In this document: one piece after another, positions 10,007 through 22,600 of the stretch
Layout of the letters: every line of letters begins with the position of its first letter
Position numbering within the stretch: the stretch's first letter is position 1
Source: Dastarcus helophoroides
Taxonomy: Eukaryota; Arthropoda; Insecta; Coleoptera; Bothrideridae
NCBI GenBank assembly: GCA_028583605.1
Contig: CM053331.1
Coordinates: forward strand, 1,944,001 to 2,008,000
Reading direction: 5' to 3'
DNA length: 64,000 bases
Position numbers and translations under genes: made by a program
Notes under the pieces: generated by a model
Database searches by the model: none
The model's input: only the letters and a program-made list of their open reading frames with translations
What the model was told of the DNA's origin: nothing

Positions 10007-11360
10007 ATAAATATCGTGGATGATCTTGGTCTCTGGATGATCTATCTACTGTAACTTCTAACTTGCATTATACGGAGGATTACCTATCCTGCCTAAAATG
10101 GTTGTTAAAAATAGTCCGTATGTAACTTCAGCTTTTGCAATTGTTTATGTGCAGGTTTGAAACTTTTTCTACAAGATATTCTGCATTAAATGGGCCCTCG
10201 CCCATATTTTTATTTGCTATTGCAAGTATCACGTTCCTAAACTTGATCACTAGACTTTATTACACTAGCAGAAAGTTTTGCAAAGTTAATGTAAGACGCA
10301 AATTTCATGTTTTAAAATACGCGCGCTTGTCATCTTATGTGTCTAACCAATAGAAATTCGCAAACAACCTGACAAATTCTGACCAATAACTTTTTGAAAT
10401 GCGTGGGGGCATTTGACGCTTCATTTAAATATTTTTTCCTGTACATTCATTACCAACAATTTGTGAACAATACTTCGTATTATTTACTGTCTCTTATTTA
10501 ATTCAACATTAGCCGAATTTCCAATTTTCTGTTAATTAATATTGATTGTGATTGTTCAATATTGATAATATTGATCAATCAAATTGATAACCAAGGACCA
10601 GTCCGTTTCACCAAGATTCTTATGATGAAAAGCTTTACTAAAATATTTAACAACAAGTATACCAAAGCAAGATTATAGGAATTTCATTGAAAAATTTAAT
10701 AATAATAATATAACACGGAAAGTGGAATAATTTATTACTCTTATGGGATTTAATACTAATAAGCCTCTTATTAGTAAAGGAAACTTACATTTGATTTGAA
10801 CGTATGGTGTTCATTTCAACAAGTCTCAGTAAGTGTAGGATTGCTCAAAACCAGGACAGAACACAAATTCGGTTTTGATTTCTGTCAAAAATTTTGGTCG
10901 GTCTCTTTTTATATTACACGGAATGGTAATCCATAAGTGCGAAAAATTTCGGATAGCAATTCTATATCATACATTGGCCCAAGTTCTCCCTACAAAGTTT
11001 ATTCGGAAATATACCGCGCTCATTTAAAAGAATTAAAATTTTTAGTAAGTTAACCCTAGTAATATAATCAACATCACGGATGATCTATTCAGCGTAACAT
11101 GTAACTTGCAATATACTCAGGATTTCTCGGTTAGCAACAGCGAAGTTTTTAATAAGCTTGCCTCTACTAATAGCATGGATGATCTATTTACTATAGCTTC
11201 TAACTTGCAATATATCGAAGATTACCTATCCTGCCTAAAATATTCGATAAAGATGGCCGATATACAACTTCAATGTTGCCGGATACATGGATGATCTATC
11301 CAGCGCAGCACCTTCAACTGCAGTATACACAGGATGACCTATTCTGCTTAATTTGGCGGG
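10007..11360. repeat. degenerate GGATGATCTAT repeat, four scattered units
   Basis: The ordered words GGATGATCTAT, (C/T)TAACTTGCA(A/T)TATA and AGGATTACCTATCCTGCCTA recur at 10018-10096, 11077-11135, 11175-11245 and 11287-11355. The last three units lie about 100 bp apart; the first is about 1 kb away. The segment between (10100-11065) is AT-rich and shows no gene. Confidence 0.7.
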
Positions 11361-11619
11361 AGAATATACGCCGATATACGCCGCGCGACGCCAGCGCAGA
11401 AACATGCAGTGACAGACGCTCAAACTAAGATATACGAAAATACATAAAATCCGCAGGATAGGTCCTCTCTCTCAAACTTTGTCAGAATGTGTTTCGAGAC
11501 ATTCTGATTCGATTTACACTAAAAACCTTTAGGTCCTCCATATACGGAGGACCTACTGACCTGGAGGACCTATTAAATGTAAATGGCCTTTGAGAGGGAG
11601 ACCGAACCTGCGCAGGATG

Positions 11620-11631
<12 letters not shown>

Positions 11632-11654
<23 letters not shown>
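11632..11654. repeat. (AT)n microsatellite
   Basis: An uninterrupted AT dinucleotide run of about 11 repeats. It sits just right of a GGTCCTCCATATACGGAGGACC palindrome region (about 11531-11553). Confidence 0.95.
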
Positions 11655-11659
<5 letters not shown>

Positions 11660-12533
11660 GATTTCATTAATCGATTTGGATTTGTTCTTGATGGTTTCGA
11701 TATGTACCTACGTTCCGCGGTCGGTAATTATTTCCTGCTCTGATTACGCTGCGTTCGAATCTTCCTGGTTATATGCTAATTATACTGTTTTGTTTGCAGG
11801 TAAGCAATTGCTGGGCCTTCTAAGCACTAAACCCGTAAGTAAATTCGCTGTTGTATCATTATGCTGCAAATTAGCTTATTCTGTATTAAACACATTCATC
11901 GTATGCGTACACATTACATATTTATTTACTGTTTCACCTGTAACATTAGTTACGCTTGGGAAAATTCCTTGTGAATTAAATAGGTCGCCACGTTACCGAA
12001 CTCTAATCGGGGGAAACCCCGAAAGCCGTTGCTAAACCAAGACGTTGTCTATCATGAGTCGAGTCGTATATAATTTTATGTTTCCTGCAATAACTTAATA
12101 CTCCTAAAACGGGAGTTTTAAATTTTTGTTTTACGGCCCAACATTTACGTCCCCCATACCGTAGCATCGTTATACCAACGGTAAATATAATCGTAAATAC
12201 ACTGGCATCAAAAAATCAATTTTTCACGAGGGCGTAATTTACGGGGTAAATAAAATTACGTGAGGCACATAATCCGAATATATTTCTCTGGGTCGTTTCG
12301 CTCTTCCAGTAAATGTTTTATAACTCTGACTTTTTACCTAATAATACACGCAGCTGTGTAATATAGGTCCAGATTTTTAGAGAAATATTACAATTTTGAT
12401 TTATAAAATTAATTTATTTTACTTTGTTTGAACTTAATTGTTTTGAATAAATATTTGTTTATGTTGATTTAACATACTTTTTCATTTATATAATTTATTT
12501 GTACAAAGAGAATAAAATTAAGCTATGCACAGC
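11655..12533. other. unique AT-rich DNA, no supported gene
   Basis: A 119-codon open frame (11676-12035) has no recognisable domain and ordinary AT-rich composition. It contains a TTTGCAG/GTAAGC string at about 11797-11807 that could act as a splice site by chance. I do not call a gene. Confidence 0.35.
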
Positions 12534-12740
12534 TTCAAAGAGTTTGTGCAGGTTGCAGAATGATGTTCTGTTTAAGTTGTTGATATGGTCACATATATTT
12601 GGTTACGTATATTGCACATTGGGGAGAAAAGTTACGCCTTATCTCGTTAGATGACGTTGTCAGATCATTATATGATACGATAGGGTGGCCCATCGATAGG
12701 TGAGACTGTCGTCGCCATCAAGTCATTTACATAGACAAGG
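12534..12740. repeat. dispersed repeat related to 17382-17780 and the hAT-like element
   Basis: GCACAGCTTCAAAGAGTTTG, then TGCAGAATGATGTTCTGTTT matches 3163, 17405 and 45557. The following AAAGTTACGCCTTATC..GATGACGTTGTCAG resembles 17553-17600. Confidence 0.55.
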
Positions 12741-12884
12741 GAGAACGATTATTTTACCTTTTCGGATATAATGTTACTTTAGGAGTATTCGGAATGGGAG
12801 AAAACTTATCCTATTAACGATCTTGTTTTGCAAGTTACGTCAATACCAAATTTCGTCAAAATCGCTTTAGTAATTGACGCGTTG

Positions 12885-13012
12885 ATATAGAACTCTTGCC
12901 CCCTGAAACCAAAACACATTAAAAAACACAACAACGGTTGCTCTAACGCGTTTCGATAGCCAAGCTATCATCTTCAGAGAGATGAAGACAACCAAGGACC
13001 ACCAAAATTGAG
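12885..13012 (-). mobile_element. foldback/Penelope-type element P2, single arm
   Basis: On the minus strand it reads GGTGGTCCTTGGTTGTCTTC, then the hammerhead-like core (12941-12981), then GAGCAACCGTTGTTGTGTTT, then TTTCAGGGGGCAAGAG. Related copies are at 35675-35882, 37416-37652 and 60425-60545. The flank order matches the right arm of the other copies. Target duplication not determined. Confidence 0.7.
12941..12981 (-). ncRNA. hammerhead-like ribozyme motif, P2 copy a
   Basis: On the minus strand: stem I 5' strand CUCU; core CUGAAGA; one extra U; stem II GAUAGC and GCUAUC (6 bp) with a UUG loop; GAA; stem III as a self-complementary ACGCGU; H17 = U; and stem I 3' strand AGAG pairing with CUCU. 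This is the order of a type I hammerhead with a minimal stem III. The extra base between A9 and stem II departs from the strict consensus, but an extra base at this place is known in some viroid hammerheads. Activity is untested. Confidence 0.65.
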
Positions 13013-13226
13013 CCGTAGTAAACAGACATACAGACAAAGACACACTTTCGCATTTTTATATTAGTTGGTTTATTATATACAATAAAAATTGTTTTACATG
13101 TTACCCCCTAACAAGACTAGAATAAAAATTTAATAGATAAATGCGGAATTCAAAAAATTTTGTTACTTCAAGTTTCCAATGCACAGACCAATAGGTTTGA
13201 ACATTTATTAGATTCGAAGTTTGGAA

Positions 13227-13269
13227 ATCAAATACCGGTTGCGATCTTGTTAGATCTCGTCAGTTTGGT
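13227..13269 (-). ncRNA. hammerhead-like ribozyme motif R1
   Basis: Minus strand, 43 nt: stem I ACCAAA pairing with UUUGA; core CUGACGA intact; stem II GAUCU/AGAUC (5 bp) closing an AACA loop; core GCA in place of GAA (one change at A13); stem III ACC/GGU; cleavage triplet GUA between 13233 and 13232. All elements are in type I order and only A13 departs from the core consensus. Confidence 0.75.
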
Positions 13270-13603
13270 ATATCCAACTCGAATGCTAACAAATGTTCCG
13301 ACAAGTAAGTACTAAAACATTCACAGGCGTCAAGCGAGTGACTCTTAGTATTATCACCTATTGGTCCATAGAGAAATTATGGTCATCGTCAACAATGTCG
13401 TATGCAAGTAGAATGCAACCTAGACTACAAATTCATGCAACCCTCCAGGCGGCGTGTATAGTGAATCATAGGTAGCTGAACTACCAACAGTTAAAACACT
13501 GCCACCTAGCGAAGCGGTTGCTTTCTAGGAAAGTTCCCAGAAGACAAAAATTCTAATGCACAGACCAATAGGTTTGAACATTTATTAGATTCGACGTTTG
13601 GAA

Positions 13604-13646
13604 ACCAAATACCGGTTGCGATCTTGTTAGATCTCGTCAGTTTGGT
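13604..13646 (-). ncRNA. hammerhead-like ribozyme motif R2
   Basis: Same 43-nt layout as R1, 377 bp away, including the A13 to C change. Stem I is complete here: ACCAAA pairs with UUUGGU over 6 bp. Predicted cleavage lies between 13610 and 13609 on the minus strand. Confidence 0.75.
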
Positions 13647-13729
13647 ATATTCAACTCGAATGCTAACCAAATGTTTCGACAAGTAAGTACTAAAACATTC
13701 ACAGACGTCAAGCGAGTGACTCTGGATAT

Positions 13730-13772
13730 ACCAAATTGACGAGATCTAACAAGATCGAAATCAGTATTTGGT
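13730..13772 (+). ncRNA. hammerhead-like ribozyme motif R3 (inverted copy)
   Basis: Plus strand, 43 nt: stem I ACCAAA/UUUGGU (6 bp), core UUGACGA (C3 changed to U), stem II GAUCU/AGAUC with AACA loop, GAA intact, stem III weakened (AUC/AGU), GUA cleavage triplet. It keeps the GAA that R1 and R2 lost and loses the C3 that they keep. Confidence 0.7.
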
Positions 13773-13987
13773 TTCCAACCTTCGAATCTAATAAATGTTC
13801 AAACCTATTGGTCTGTGCATTAGAATCCTTGTCTTCTGGAAACTTTCCTAGAGAGCAACCGCTTCGCTAGGTGGCAGTGTTTCAGCTGTTGGTAGTTCAG
13901 CTACCTATAATTCACTACATACGCCACGTCTGGAGGGCTGCATGAATTTGTAGTCTAGGTTGCATTCTACTTGCATAATTCAAGTTT

Positions 13988-14834
13988 GATACTATATATA
14001 ATAAAAGAGCAACGACCCGAAGGCAAAATGCCCCCTATTAAATTTCCCCTGCAACTAAGCGGTTTAAACAACGTTACCTTTTTACTTATGAGCGCAGGTA
14101 ATCTCGTCGGGGCTTCAAGATACCATTCAAGAGGAATTTCCCAATCAAACAAGATTTGGAAAAAACCGCTTAATTGGGGCCGTGTTTTCTCGAAAACCCT
14201 CGCAACTTTCTTATTAGTTGGAGGAATTCCAGCGGTGTGTTGCACTGGCAATTTGCGAACTTTGTCTCGATTAATTTCGGCGAAATGCAGAGTGCCGATA
14301 AAGAAGTAGGTGAAAATTAATTCGTACAATTTATTTGGGGGAGTCCCCGCTGACAAACGCCGCGCTACGTTAACTTTGTGCATCTTCCGCGTCTCTCTAG
14401 AAAACTCATTATATCGCTAATGAGGCTTAATGGTATAATCGTGAAAAATGATATAAACTCCTCGCCTCATTAGACCTTTTCATTGTGTCTTTAGCAAATT
14501 CGTGGCACAAATGGAAAATTATTACACCGATTTAGTGGCATTTAAAGGGGCCCAATATGTCGTTTTTGTTGACGCTAGTGAAAAAATCTCCATTAATAAC
14601 AATCAAAGTTTTTTGGGGAACATTTGGAAAGCGTAATGTATTCCGAGTTTTATAAAAATGCGAAAACCACCAGTTGCCAGCTTCAGCTAAAAATTAATCA
14701 AAAGAATTCGGTGTTAACGTAAAAATATTTTAATGTCATAAGTCAGTGTCTTATTTTTTATCAGTTCGATTCTGTTACTCGTGGAATTTATAGTTGTAAT
14801 GTTGCTAAAAACGTAACAAGTATGATATCTCTCG
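13988..14834. other. unique DNA; overlapping antisense open frames, no supported gene
   Basis: Open frames of 112 codons (plus, 13971-14309) and 138 codons (minus, 13967-14383) overlap each other and partly overlap the retrozyme-like element. Neither shows a known domain. The GC content is locally a little higher. No gene is called. Confidence 0.3.
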
Positions 14835-15143
14835 TATGCGAAGACTATCGTTATACGCGAAGGCTGTCCTTGTACGCGAAGGCTATCGTTGTACGCGAAG
14901 GCTATCCTTGTACGCGAAGGCTATCGTTGTACGCGAAGGCTATCGTTATACGCGAAGGCTATCCTTGTACGCGAAGGCTATCGTTGTACGCGAAGGCTAT
15001 CGTTGTACGCGAAGGCTATCCTTGTACGCGAAGGCTATCGTTGTACGCGAAGGCTATCGTTGTACGCGAAGGCTATCGTTGTACGCGAAGGCTATCCTTG
15101 TACGCGAAGGCTATCGTTGTACGCGAAGGCTACCGTTGTACGC
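14835..15143. repeat. 19-bp minisatellite, 16 copies, open in three frames
   Basis: Sixteen units of TACGCGAAGGCTATCGTTG (or CCTTG at the end) run without indels from 14835 to 15138, with a 5-bp partial copy. Because 19 is not divisible by 3 and the unit has no stop in any plus frame, all three forward frames stay open and encode the same YAKAIVVREGYRCTRRLS-type 19-residue repeat in shifted phase. No start context or flank suggests translation. Confidence 0.95.
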
Positions 15144-17381
15144 TTTAGACTGTCGAGAATCGAGAAATGCACTGCGGTCGACAGATTGTCTCGCTGACTT
15201 GCAATAGCGGCATTCCATCGCTATTACTTGGCCGCCGTTGCGGAGCTATATACGGAGTGTTTGGGACGACCTAGGTGATAATCAGAGACTAAATAGACTG
15301 AACGTAACAGGGTAAGTAGTGAAGGCAGTTGAAAGCCTAGCGAATGCCTAGCTCGCAACGCTCTCTTATTACTTCACAGACCTTTGCGAAGATAGCATCG
15401 AATTTTTTTTAGAAAATAGGCTGTAACTTTGGGGAAATGTATTGCGGAATATTGTCGAAACGATAGTGAACACATTAGTGAAGGAAAATCAAAAATTTCA
15501 TTCTTTGGGTGGATAAAAATGAAATATATAAATATTCAATTGTCGGGGTGCGCGCGTCACCGTTTCACTGCAATCATCACGTGTTTACAGCACCGGCTTA
15601 ACAATATTGTACATAGGCGCCGCGTTTCATCTAAATCGTTAGAACCGTTACGTGGCAAGTTTCGTATTTATAAATTTTACCTAATCTAGTCATGTCAAAG
15701 AGTAGTGGGATGCAGCGCCCCACTTCCCTGGATTTTACATTCAGCGGTTCACATGTTACGAGATTGAAACGTTCAGTGTATTTAGTCTCTGGTGATAACC
15801 AACTACGACATTTAAATTAGCCTCCAAGTTTAAGGAAATGTTATTTATTGATTGTGTCTTTCTGATATGTTTTAACAAAGACTCTTTTTTATTTTAGAAG
15901 GAATCATCATGGGAACAGTGCCACATTAACCAGCCTGCATGAGCCTTTACTGGACCTGGCAGCGTAGAAGTTAATTTAAAGATCTAGTTGCAATGTTCTG
16001 TGAGCGATGTTTACAATAACAAACATCGCTCGTCTGTCATCTGCCCAGATATTTATTTTTATTTTACGGTTTGCAATAAAAATGTTCATCTAATCTAAAT
16101 TAGTTTTCATTTAAAGCAACAAACTCCAAACAATGCGCTTGGAATAAACAAATACACTTCTTGTTATTTCTAGAGTTTTTCAATTTAAGTATTTACGTCC
16201 GCAGACGCGAAGTTTAAGATTGTCAACAAAATGAATTATTTTTGCTTTCTTGAATCCTTACTTTGTCGAATCGTTTTTTTGATCTTGAAAAACGTTCCAT
16301 CGCAGGCGAAACCGCAACATCGCATCCCCTCATTCGGAAATCGGTGTCCCGATATTTTTCAAGTTCAGATTCGTTCATCTAAATACGCGGATTCTGTCCG
16401 TTGCATTCCCAAACGGATAAAACGAACTTTCTTTTGACCTGCCGTCGCCGTCTACGGTACAGCGGTAGCGCCTTCGGAAGAGATATCTCCCTCGATTAGC
16501 GATAGATGTAGAATCGCCGCGCAAACGCATTGGTAGATATCGCACAGGTAAACTGCTATTTCTCATTGGTAGATTCGAACGTGTTCCCTGCTACTCGAAA
16601 TTGTATCGACGTTGGCACTTTCATTTATTTAAAAAGTTGGAATACCCTCCAAAAAAAGTGATAATAAAATTGATGTCGAGTCACCAAAAGCATAGAAAAC
16701 TTTCATTCGGAATTGCAACTGAAATTGTTCCAGTTTTATCCCGATTGCACTCATTCATGTTTTTATTTATTCCGTTTATCGCGTACGTTTTATATAAACT
16801 CTGTTCTACTGATTAAAAAAGCGCTGTGCAAACTCCGAATTGTTGTGTTTTGACAGTCTTCATTTCGGTTCGTCGTTTTGGTCGTTTACGTAAAGGGAAC
16901 GATTTTGCGTTAGCGAGCCGATGTATACAGACTAATGTTTTCATGGATTAATGAATTCCAGATGGCGGACCTCAGGATGTAGAATGAAATGAAATAAAAA
17001 CAGATTCAGCGCGACTAAAAGCCCAGTAAGCCCCGATGGACATTGCTAATGTAGGCTTCAAAGGGGATTACATTACACTATCTACTTTTTCCTGTTTTCT
17101 CTCGCCGATAGAAGGATATGACGTTGTTGGAAATGTGTAGCCATTTGATCTAACCGAATTGTTGTATGTCGTTATCCTGTCGGCTATCGCAAGCAATAAA
17201 TTATGAAACGTCACGTCCGCAAAATTAGATGAAGAATTACATTATAACAGAAAAATTGACCAAAATTGGGCAGTTCTTAAATTTGTTACAATCTGTTTTA
17301 AGAGTCAGGTACAGAAGGTTGTAGCAAGATAGCGATAGATGGCGCAGATGGTACTTACTTACTTTCCCATTCATAAAATTA
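15144..17381. other. unique intergenic DNA
   Basis: No recognised gene or RNA. A near-perfect hairpin CGATGTTT/AAACATCG lies at about 16004-16028. Short open frames at 15429-15689, 16231-16437 and 16601-16816 have no recognisable domains. Confidence 0.4.
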
Positions 17382-17780
17382 CTTGGTTAAACGTTATAAA
17401 ACTTGTTCAGTATGCACAGCTGAGAGTTCGTGCAAATTGCAGAATGATATTCTGTTCAAATTGTCGATAAGTTCATGTCGCGTCTCTCAGCTGTACTGGG
17501 TAGCCCTATCCTATCAGATGGCGCTGTCCTATTTAAAGAGTCTTACGTGCCAAGTTACGGTAAGGTGGTGCCTTATCCCTAAATGACGCTGCGGTCGCTG
17601 TCAAAGCTTTGGAAACTAATACTCCAAACTTTTTTAGTCACCTAAACAAAGACGACGTGCAAAGTTACGTTAAAGCGGCGCGGATGCTGCCATTGCTGTC
17701 AGATCTTTGGCGAATACTACTCTAAACTTTTTTGGTTACCCAAAAACAAGTCACACTTTCTTTACGATGTTTCTAATAAA
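17382..17780. repeat. dispersed repeat with an internal ~105-bp imperfect duplication
   Basis: It begins with the GCACAGCTGAGAGTTCGTGC / TGCAGAATGATATTCTGTTC segment shared with 3163, 12534 and 45557. Then CGTGCCAAGTTACGGTAAGG..CTGTCAAAGCTTTGG..ACTCCAAACTTTTTTAGTCACC (about 17547-17643) is repeated as CGTGCAAAGTTACGTTAAAG..CTGTCAGATCTTTGG..CTCTAAACTTTTTTGGTTACC (about 17656-17742). Confidence 0.6.
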
Positions 17781-19614
17781 ACGTAACATTAAAAGTGAAC
17801 GAAAAAGATCTAGAGATCAAAAAAAGACAGCCGATTAAATCGTGCGAGTAATAAATCAAACATAAACATGCAGAGGATCCAAGTTTCCGTCATATTCTGA
17901 TGTTTACACCGGCACCGCCTACAAAAAAAAAATCGTGAGCGATTGTTTGCATACAAATCGGCGGAATTCGCGAGCGCTTACGTGTGATAGATAGACAGAC
18001 GAGGAGAAAGACGAAGATTAGTGGGAGGATTAGAAATGATTTATGCAAATGATGCGGGTATATCCAGTGGGGCTTGAATCGCACAATAGTACTCGTTAGT
18101 TTGGATTTATCGGCAAAAACATCGCCGGTCGGAATCGCATTTTAATGAATCTGGACAGGATTGTACTCAGAGATGGCTAATTTGTATAATGACGCCGATT
18201 ATTTATTTTCTGGAACGACGTCCCATCGCAATCGACCCAAGCTGTTATACATTAGAAGCCAACCAACAAGGACGTTGTTTAACACATGATTAGTTAACTG
18301 AATCTACCAATGAGATCTTCCCGATAGTGTATCTTGTTAACAGGTTTGATAGCACACTCTTGCTTTTAACACTATTATTACTATTATCACTAACAAACAC
18401 GGGAAACTTGTTCGTATATTATCGAAATTCCAACCAACAGTCTTGAGGCGACTCACGCGCCTATTTATTAGGCCAGCTGTTCAAAACATTTGACTTCTAG
18501 GGAGGCCTATGATGCACATCTGCATATAAGTCATTCGGAATTTAGGAAAAACGAGTATAAAGCATTCGTGATAGAATCTTCCCGTCTTCTAGTCAAAATG
18601 ACTCATAGTAAACCAGTCGTTTTAGTGGAGCTTCTCCCGTCATCATTCTCTGAATAAATGCTGCCCCTGTCCGCTCTATTGGGCAGCGGACTATTAAAAT
18701 CGGGCCTAATCGCATTGTTTTCCACGCTAACCCATGAATAAACAGCGATGGCAAAGAGAAAACCTCATATAGCGCACCGAAACATTTGAAATCTGATTAG
18801 CTGTAAAATCCCTTTGGTAAAGCGGGGCACCAGCGCAGTAAACTTCCATTAAAACATGAAATTCAGTGGCTCGGGACCTGCACTATTTGAGCGGTAATTT
18901 GTTTTCGCATATTTACGTTCGCTTTGATTGGCACTCCTTAAACTTTAATAGAATTACCCGCTGTCTGGATCGGGAATAATTAGTTTTGTATCTTGATGCC
19001 CTGAGGTTGAAAATTTAGTTCTAAAGGGAGTTTCTGTTTGTTTCTTATTCGCCACCGACAAATGTACTTTTTTACGATCCATGATTGGTCGGTTTACGAC
19101 TCTTTATTCTCAACCTGGACTGGATTTAATCAGGTAATAGGTAATTCGAACTTTTATTAGAGCGAGAAAAAGATTTCGTCTGATGTTTGGATCTGTGTGT
19201 GAAGTATAAATTTTACCCAATTTAAAGTTAAAATCGACTTAACATTAGTAAAGACAGAATGGAGACATTCATCCCAAATACACAATAACACTGGAACACT
19301 GGAATGGAAAAGTTTTCATGCAGATGACTTATCATTATATGTTACACCGCCAAAGTCATATACTGATACCGCGATAGTCTCCTTAACATTTAAAATGGGC
19401 TGACTGAACGGCCATAGAATTGAAAATGTTATTGCCCTCACAAACAAAACAGATGACGTCTAATGAGTGCGATGCTTGTAAACAAGGAAGTTGGGTGCCA
19501 GCGCTTACAAATGGCAGCATCTTCGGTATGCGTCGCTTGCAAAAAAGAGTAAGGATGGCCAGCGCTCACAGAAGGCAGCACGTGGTTTTAAAACACGAAA
19601 AGATGGATGCAAAA
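17781..19614. other. unique intergenic DNA
   Basis: No gene recognised. At 19474-19620 two loose copies of a GCCAGCGCT(C/T)ACA..GGCAGCA word are visible just before the large array. Confidence 0.4.
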
Positions 19615-22600
19615 AGTTATAACGCTTAAAAAATCGCAACCTTTAACCGTGAAGTTATACAATTCAGCTTTGAAAACACGAAGGAAATTGATTAAGATCA
19701 ACTGCCGAAGAAATATAATACTTTCCACGGTTGGAATTTGTAATAAACCAAGATTTCGCAGATATAACCGCCAAACTTTAAGTATCAACGGTAAAAGCAA
19801 AAATTTGCAAGCACGTGGGTTTTAAATTAAACAAAGAGCAGCATTAACTGTGAAATGTGGGATATTTTACGGTAAAATAAACGATATTTTACGGTGAAAC
19901 GGAGGATATTTTACGGTAAAACCGAAATATTTTACGGTGGAACGGGAATATTTCACGGTGAAACGGGAATATTTTACGGTTAAAAGGGAATATTTCGCGG
20001 TGAAACTGGAATATTTTTGGTAAAACGAGAATATTCACGGTGAAACGGAATATTTCACGGTGAAACGGGAATATTTTACGGTGAAACGGAAATATTTTAC
20101 GGTGAAACGAAAATATTTCACGGTGAAACGGGAGATATTTTACGGTGAAAAAACGCAGGAGTTAATAAAATGACTTTGTAATAGAAATACATTCATTTCA
20201 CGGTTGCAATTTAAATAAAATCTAAATTTTGCTGATAAATTGCTTAAATAACAAGCAAACGTGGCGATTTTTGCGTTTAAGAAATACGAATTGCGAAATT
20301 CTGTCGGATGAGGGATTGATAAAAAACAACTGTTGCAGAAACAAAAGTTTTTCCACGGCTGGAATTTGCAATGATTCAATATTTTGCATATGCAACCGCT
20401 AAACTTTAAAATCAATGATAAAAGCAAAACTGCGAACACGTGACTTCCAAATTAAGCAAAAAAAAGCTCTGGCTGTGAAAACGGGAATATTTCACGGTAA
20501 AACGGGAATATTTCACGGTGAAACGGGAATATTTCACGGTGAAACGGAAATATTTTACGGTGAAACGGAAGATATTTTACGGTACAAAAACGTTAGAGTT
20601 AATAAAATGAGTTTGTTATAGAAATACATTAATTTCACGGTCAAAATTTGAATAAAATCCGAATTTTGCTTAAAAATTGCTTAAATAATAAGCAAACGTG
20701 GCGTTTTTTTACATCTAAAAGATATGAATTGCGGAATTCTGTCGGATGGGGATTGATAAGAAACAACTGTTGCGAAAACAAATATTTTTCCACGGCTGGA
20801 ATTTGCAATGATTCAATATTTTGCATATGGAACCGCTTAACTTTAAATATCAAGGGTAAAAGCAAAACTGCGAAGGCGTGACTCCCAAATAAGGCAAAAA
20901 GCAGCCCCGGCTGTGAAATATGGGCTATTTTAGGGTGCAATAGGGGATATTTACGGTGAAAGGGGGATATTTCACGGTGAAAGGGGGATATTTCACGGTG
21001 AAATGGGGGATATTTCACGGTGAAATGGGGAATATTTCACTGTGAAGTGAGAGATATTTAGTGGTAAAAGAACATAAAAGTTAATAAGACGAGTTTGTGT
21101 CAAAAAGACAAGAATTTTACAAATAATATTTAAATAAAATTCAAATTTTGCTTGGAAATTGCCTGAAAAATTAGCATACGTGAGGGTTTTAACATTTAAC
21201 AGTGGGGAATTCAGAAATTCTGCCAGGCGCAAACACGACAAAGATTAATTAGAAACAACTTTTGAAAAAAATATGTCTTTTCACGGCTAGAATTCACTGT
21301 TTTGCAGATACAACCGCGAAGCTTTAAATATCAACGGTAAAGGCAAGATTTTGCCAACACATGGCTTCCACATGAAACAAAGAGCAGCTTTAACTGTAAA
21401 ATATGCGATATTTAAGGGTGAACTTGGGTATATTTTGCTGTTAAATGAGATATATTTCATGATAAAAAACGTAAGAGCCAATAAATGGAGTTTGTAGCAG
21501 AAAAACATTAATTTCACGGCTAAAATTTGATTAAAATTTAAATTAGTTCTAGAGATTGCTTGAATAATAAGCACGCGTAGGTGCTTTTACGTCTAAAAGA
21601 GAAATTGAGACAGTTGAAAATATTTCAAATATCAACGGTAAAAACAAAACTTTTCAAGCACGTGGCATTAAAGTTAAGCAAATAGCAGCTCTAGCCGTGA
21701 AATATTGGATATTTTATGGTAAAATGAGGGATATTTCACGGTCAAATGAAGGATATTTCACGGTGAAATGAAATATATTTTACTTTGAAATGAGGGATAT
21801 TTCACGGTGAAATGGGGGATATTTTACGGTGAAATGAAGGATATTTCACGGCGAAATGAGGGATTTTTTACGGTGAAATGAAGGATATTTTACCTAGGAG
21901 TCAATAAAAGAATTTTGTAGCAGAAAACGCTAATTTTATGGGCAAATTTTTAATAAATCCAAATTTTGTGTAAAAATTGCCTAAATAATAAGCACGTTTG
22001 AGGATTTTCATGTCTAAGAGAATAAAATTACGAAATTTTACAGAGTTCAAACACAACGAAGATTGTTTAGAAACAACTGTTGCCAAAATATAGGTCTTTT
22101 CACGGCTGGAATTCGGAATAAATCAATATTTCGCAGATAAAACTGGAAGCTATAAATATCACCAATAAAAGCAAAACCTTGCAGACACCTGGTTTCCAAA
22201 TAAAACCAAGAGTTGCTTTAACTGTAAAATATGGGATGTTTTAGGGTGAAGTAAGGGATATTTTACCATGAAATGAGGGACATTTCACGGTGAAATGAGG
22301 CATATTTTACGGTGAAATGGTGGATATTTCACGGTAAAATGAGGTATATTTCACGGTAAAATGAGGTATATTTCACGGTGAAATGAGGGATATTTCACGG
22401 TGAAATAAAAGATATTTCACGGTGAAATGAAAGGTATTTCACGGTAAAATGAGGGATATTTTACGGTGAAATGAAGAATATTTCACGGTGAAATGAAGGA
22501 TATTTCACGGTGAAATGAGGGATAATTTACGGTGAAATGAAGGATCCTTTACCTAGGAGTCAATAAAAGAAGTTTGTAACAGAAAACGCTAATTTTATGA

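Larger units (their letters stand above)
13167..13987. mobile_element. retrozyme-like inverted multimer with 9-bp target duplication
   Basis: The element body (13176-13978) is flanked by TTCAAGTTT at 13167-13175 and 13979-13987. It contains about 1.46 head-to-tail units with a 377-bp offset (AATGCACAGACCAATAGG at 13178 recurs at 13555), then an inverted ~250-bp piece (13727-13978) complementary to the end of the unit. Three hammerhead-like motifs lie in it (two minus, one plus). A further copy is at 28442-28862. There is no long open frame. Small size, tandem units, one ribozyme per unit and target duplications fit the non-autonomous retrozymes described in plants and animals. Confidence 0.75.

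Noticed and set aside
13967..14383. Antisense pair of 138- and 112-codon frames
   Set aside because: They overlap each other and the retrozyme-like element end. No domain or splice structure is convincing.
14822..15207. Three overlapping 102-123-codon open frames
   Set aside because: Produced by the stop-free 19-bp minisatellite. The same peptide occurs in all frames.
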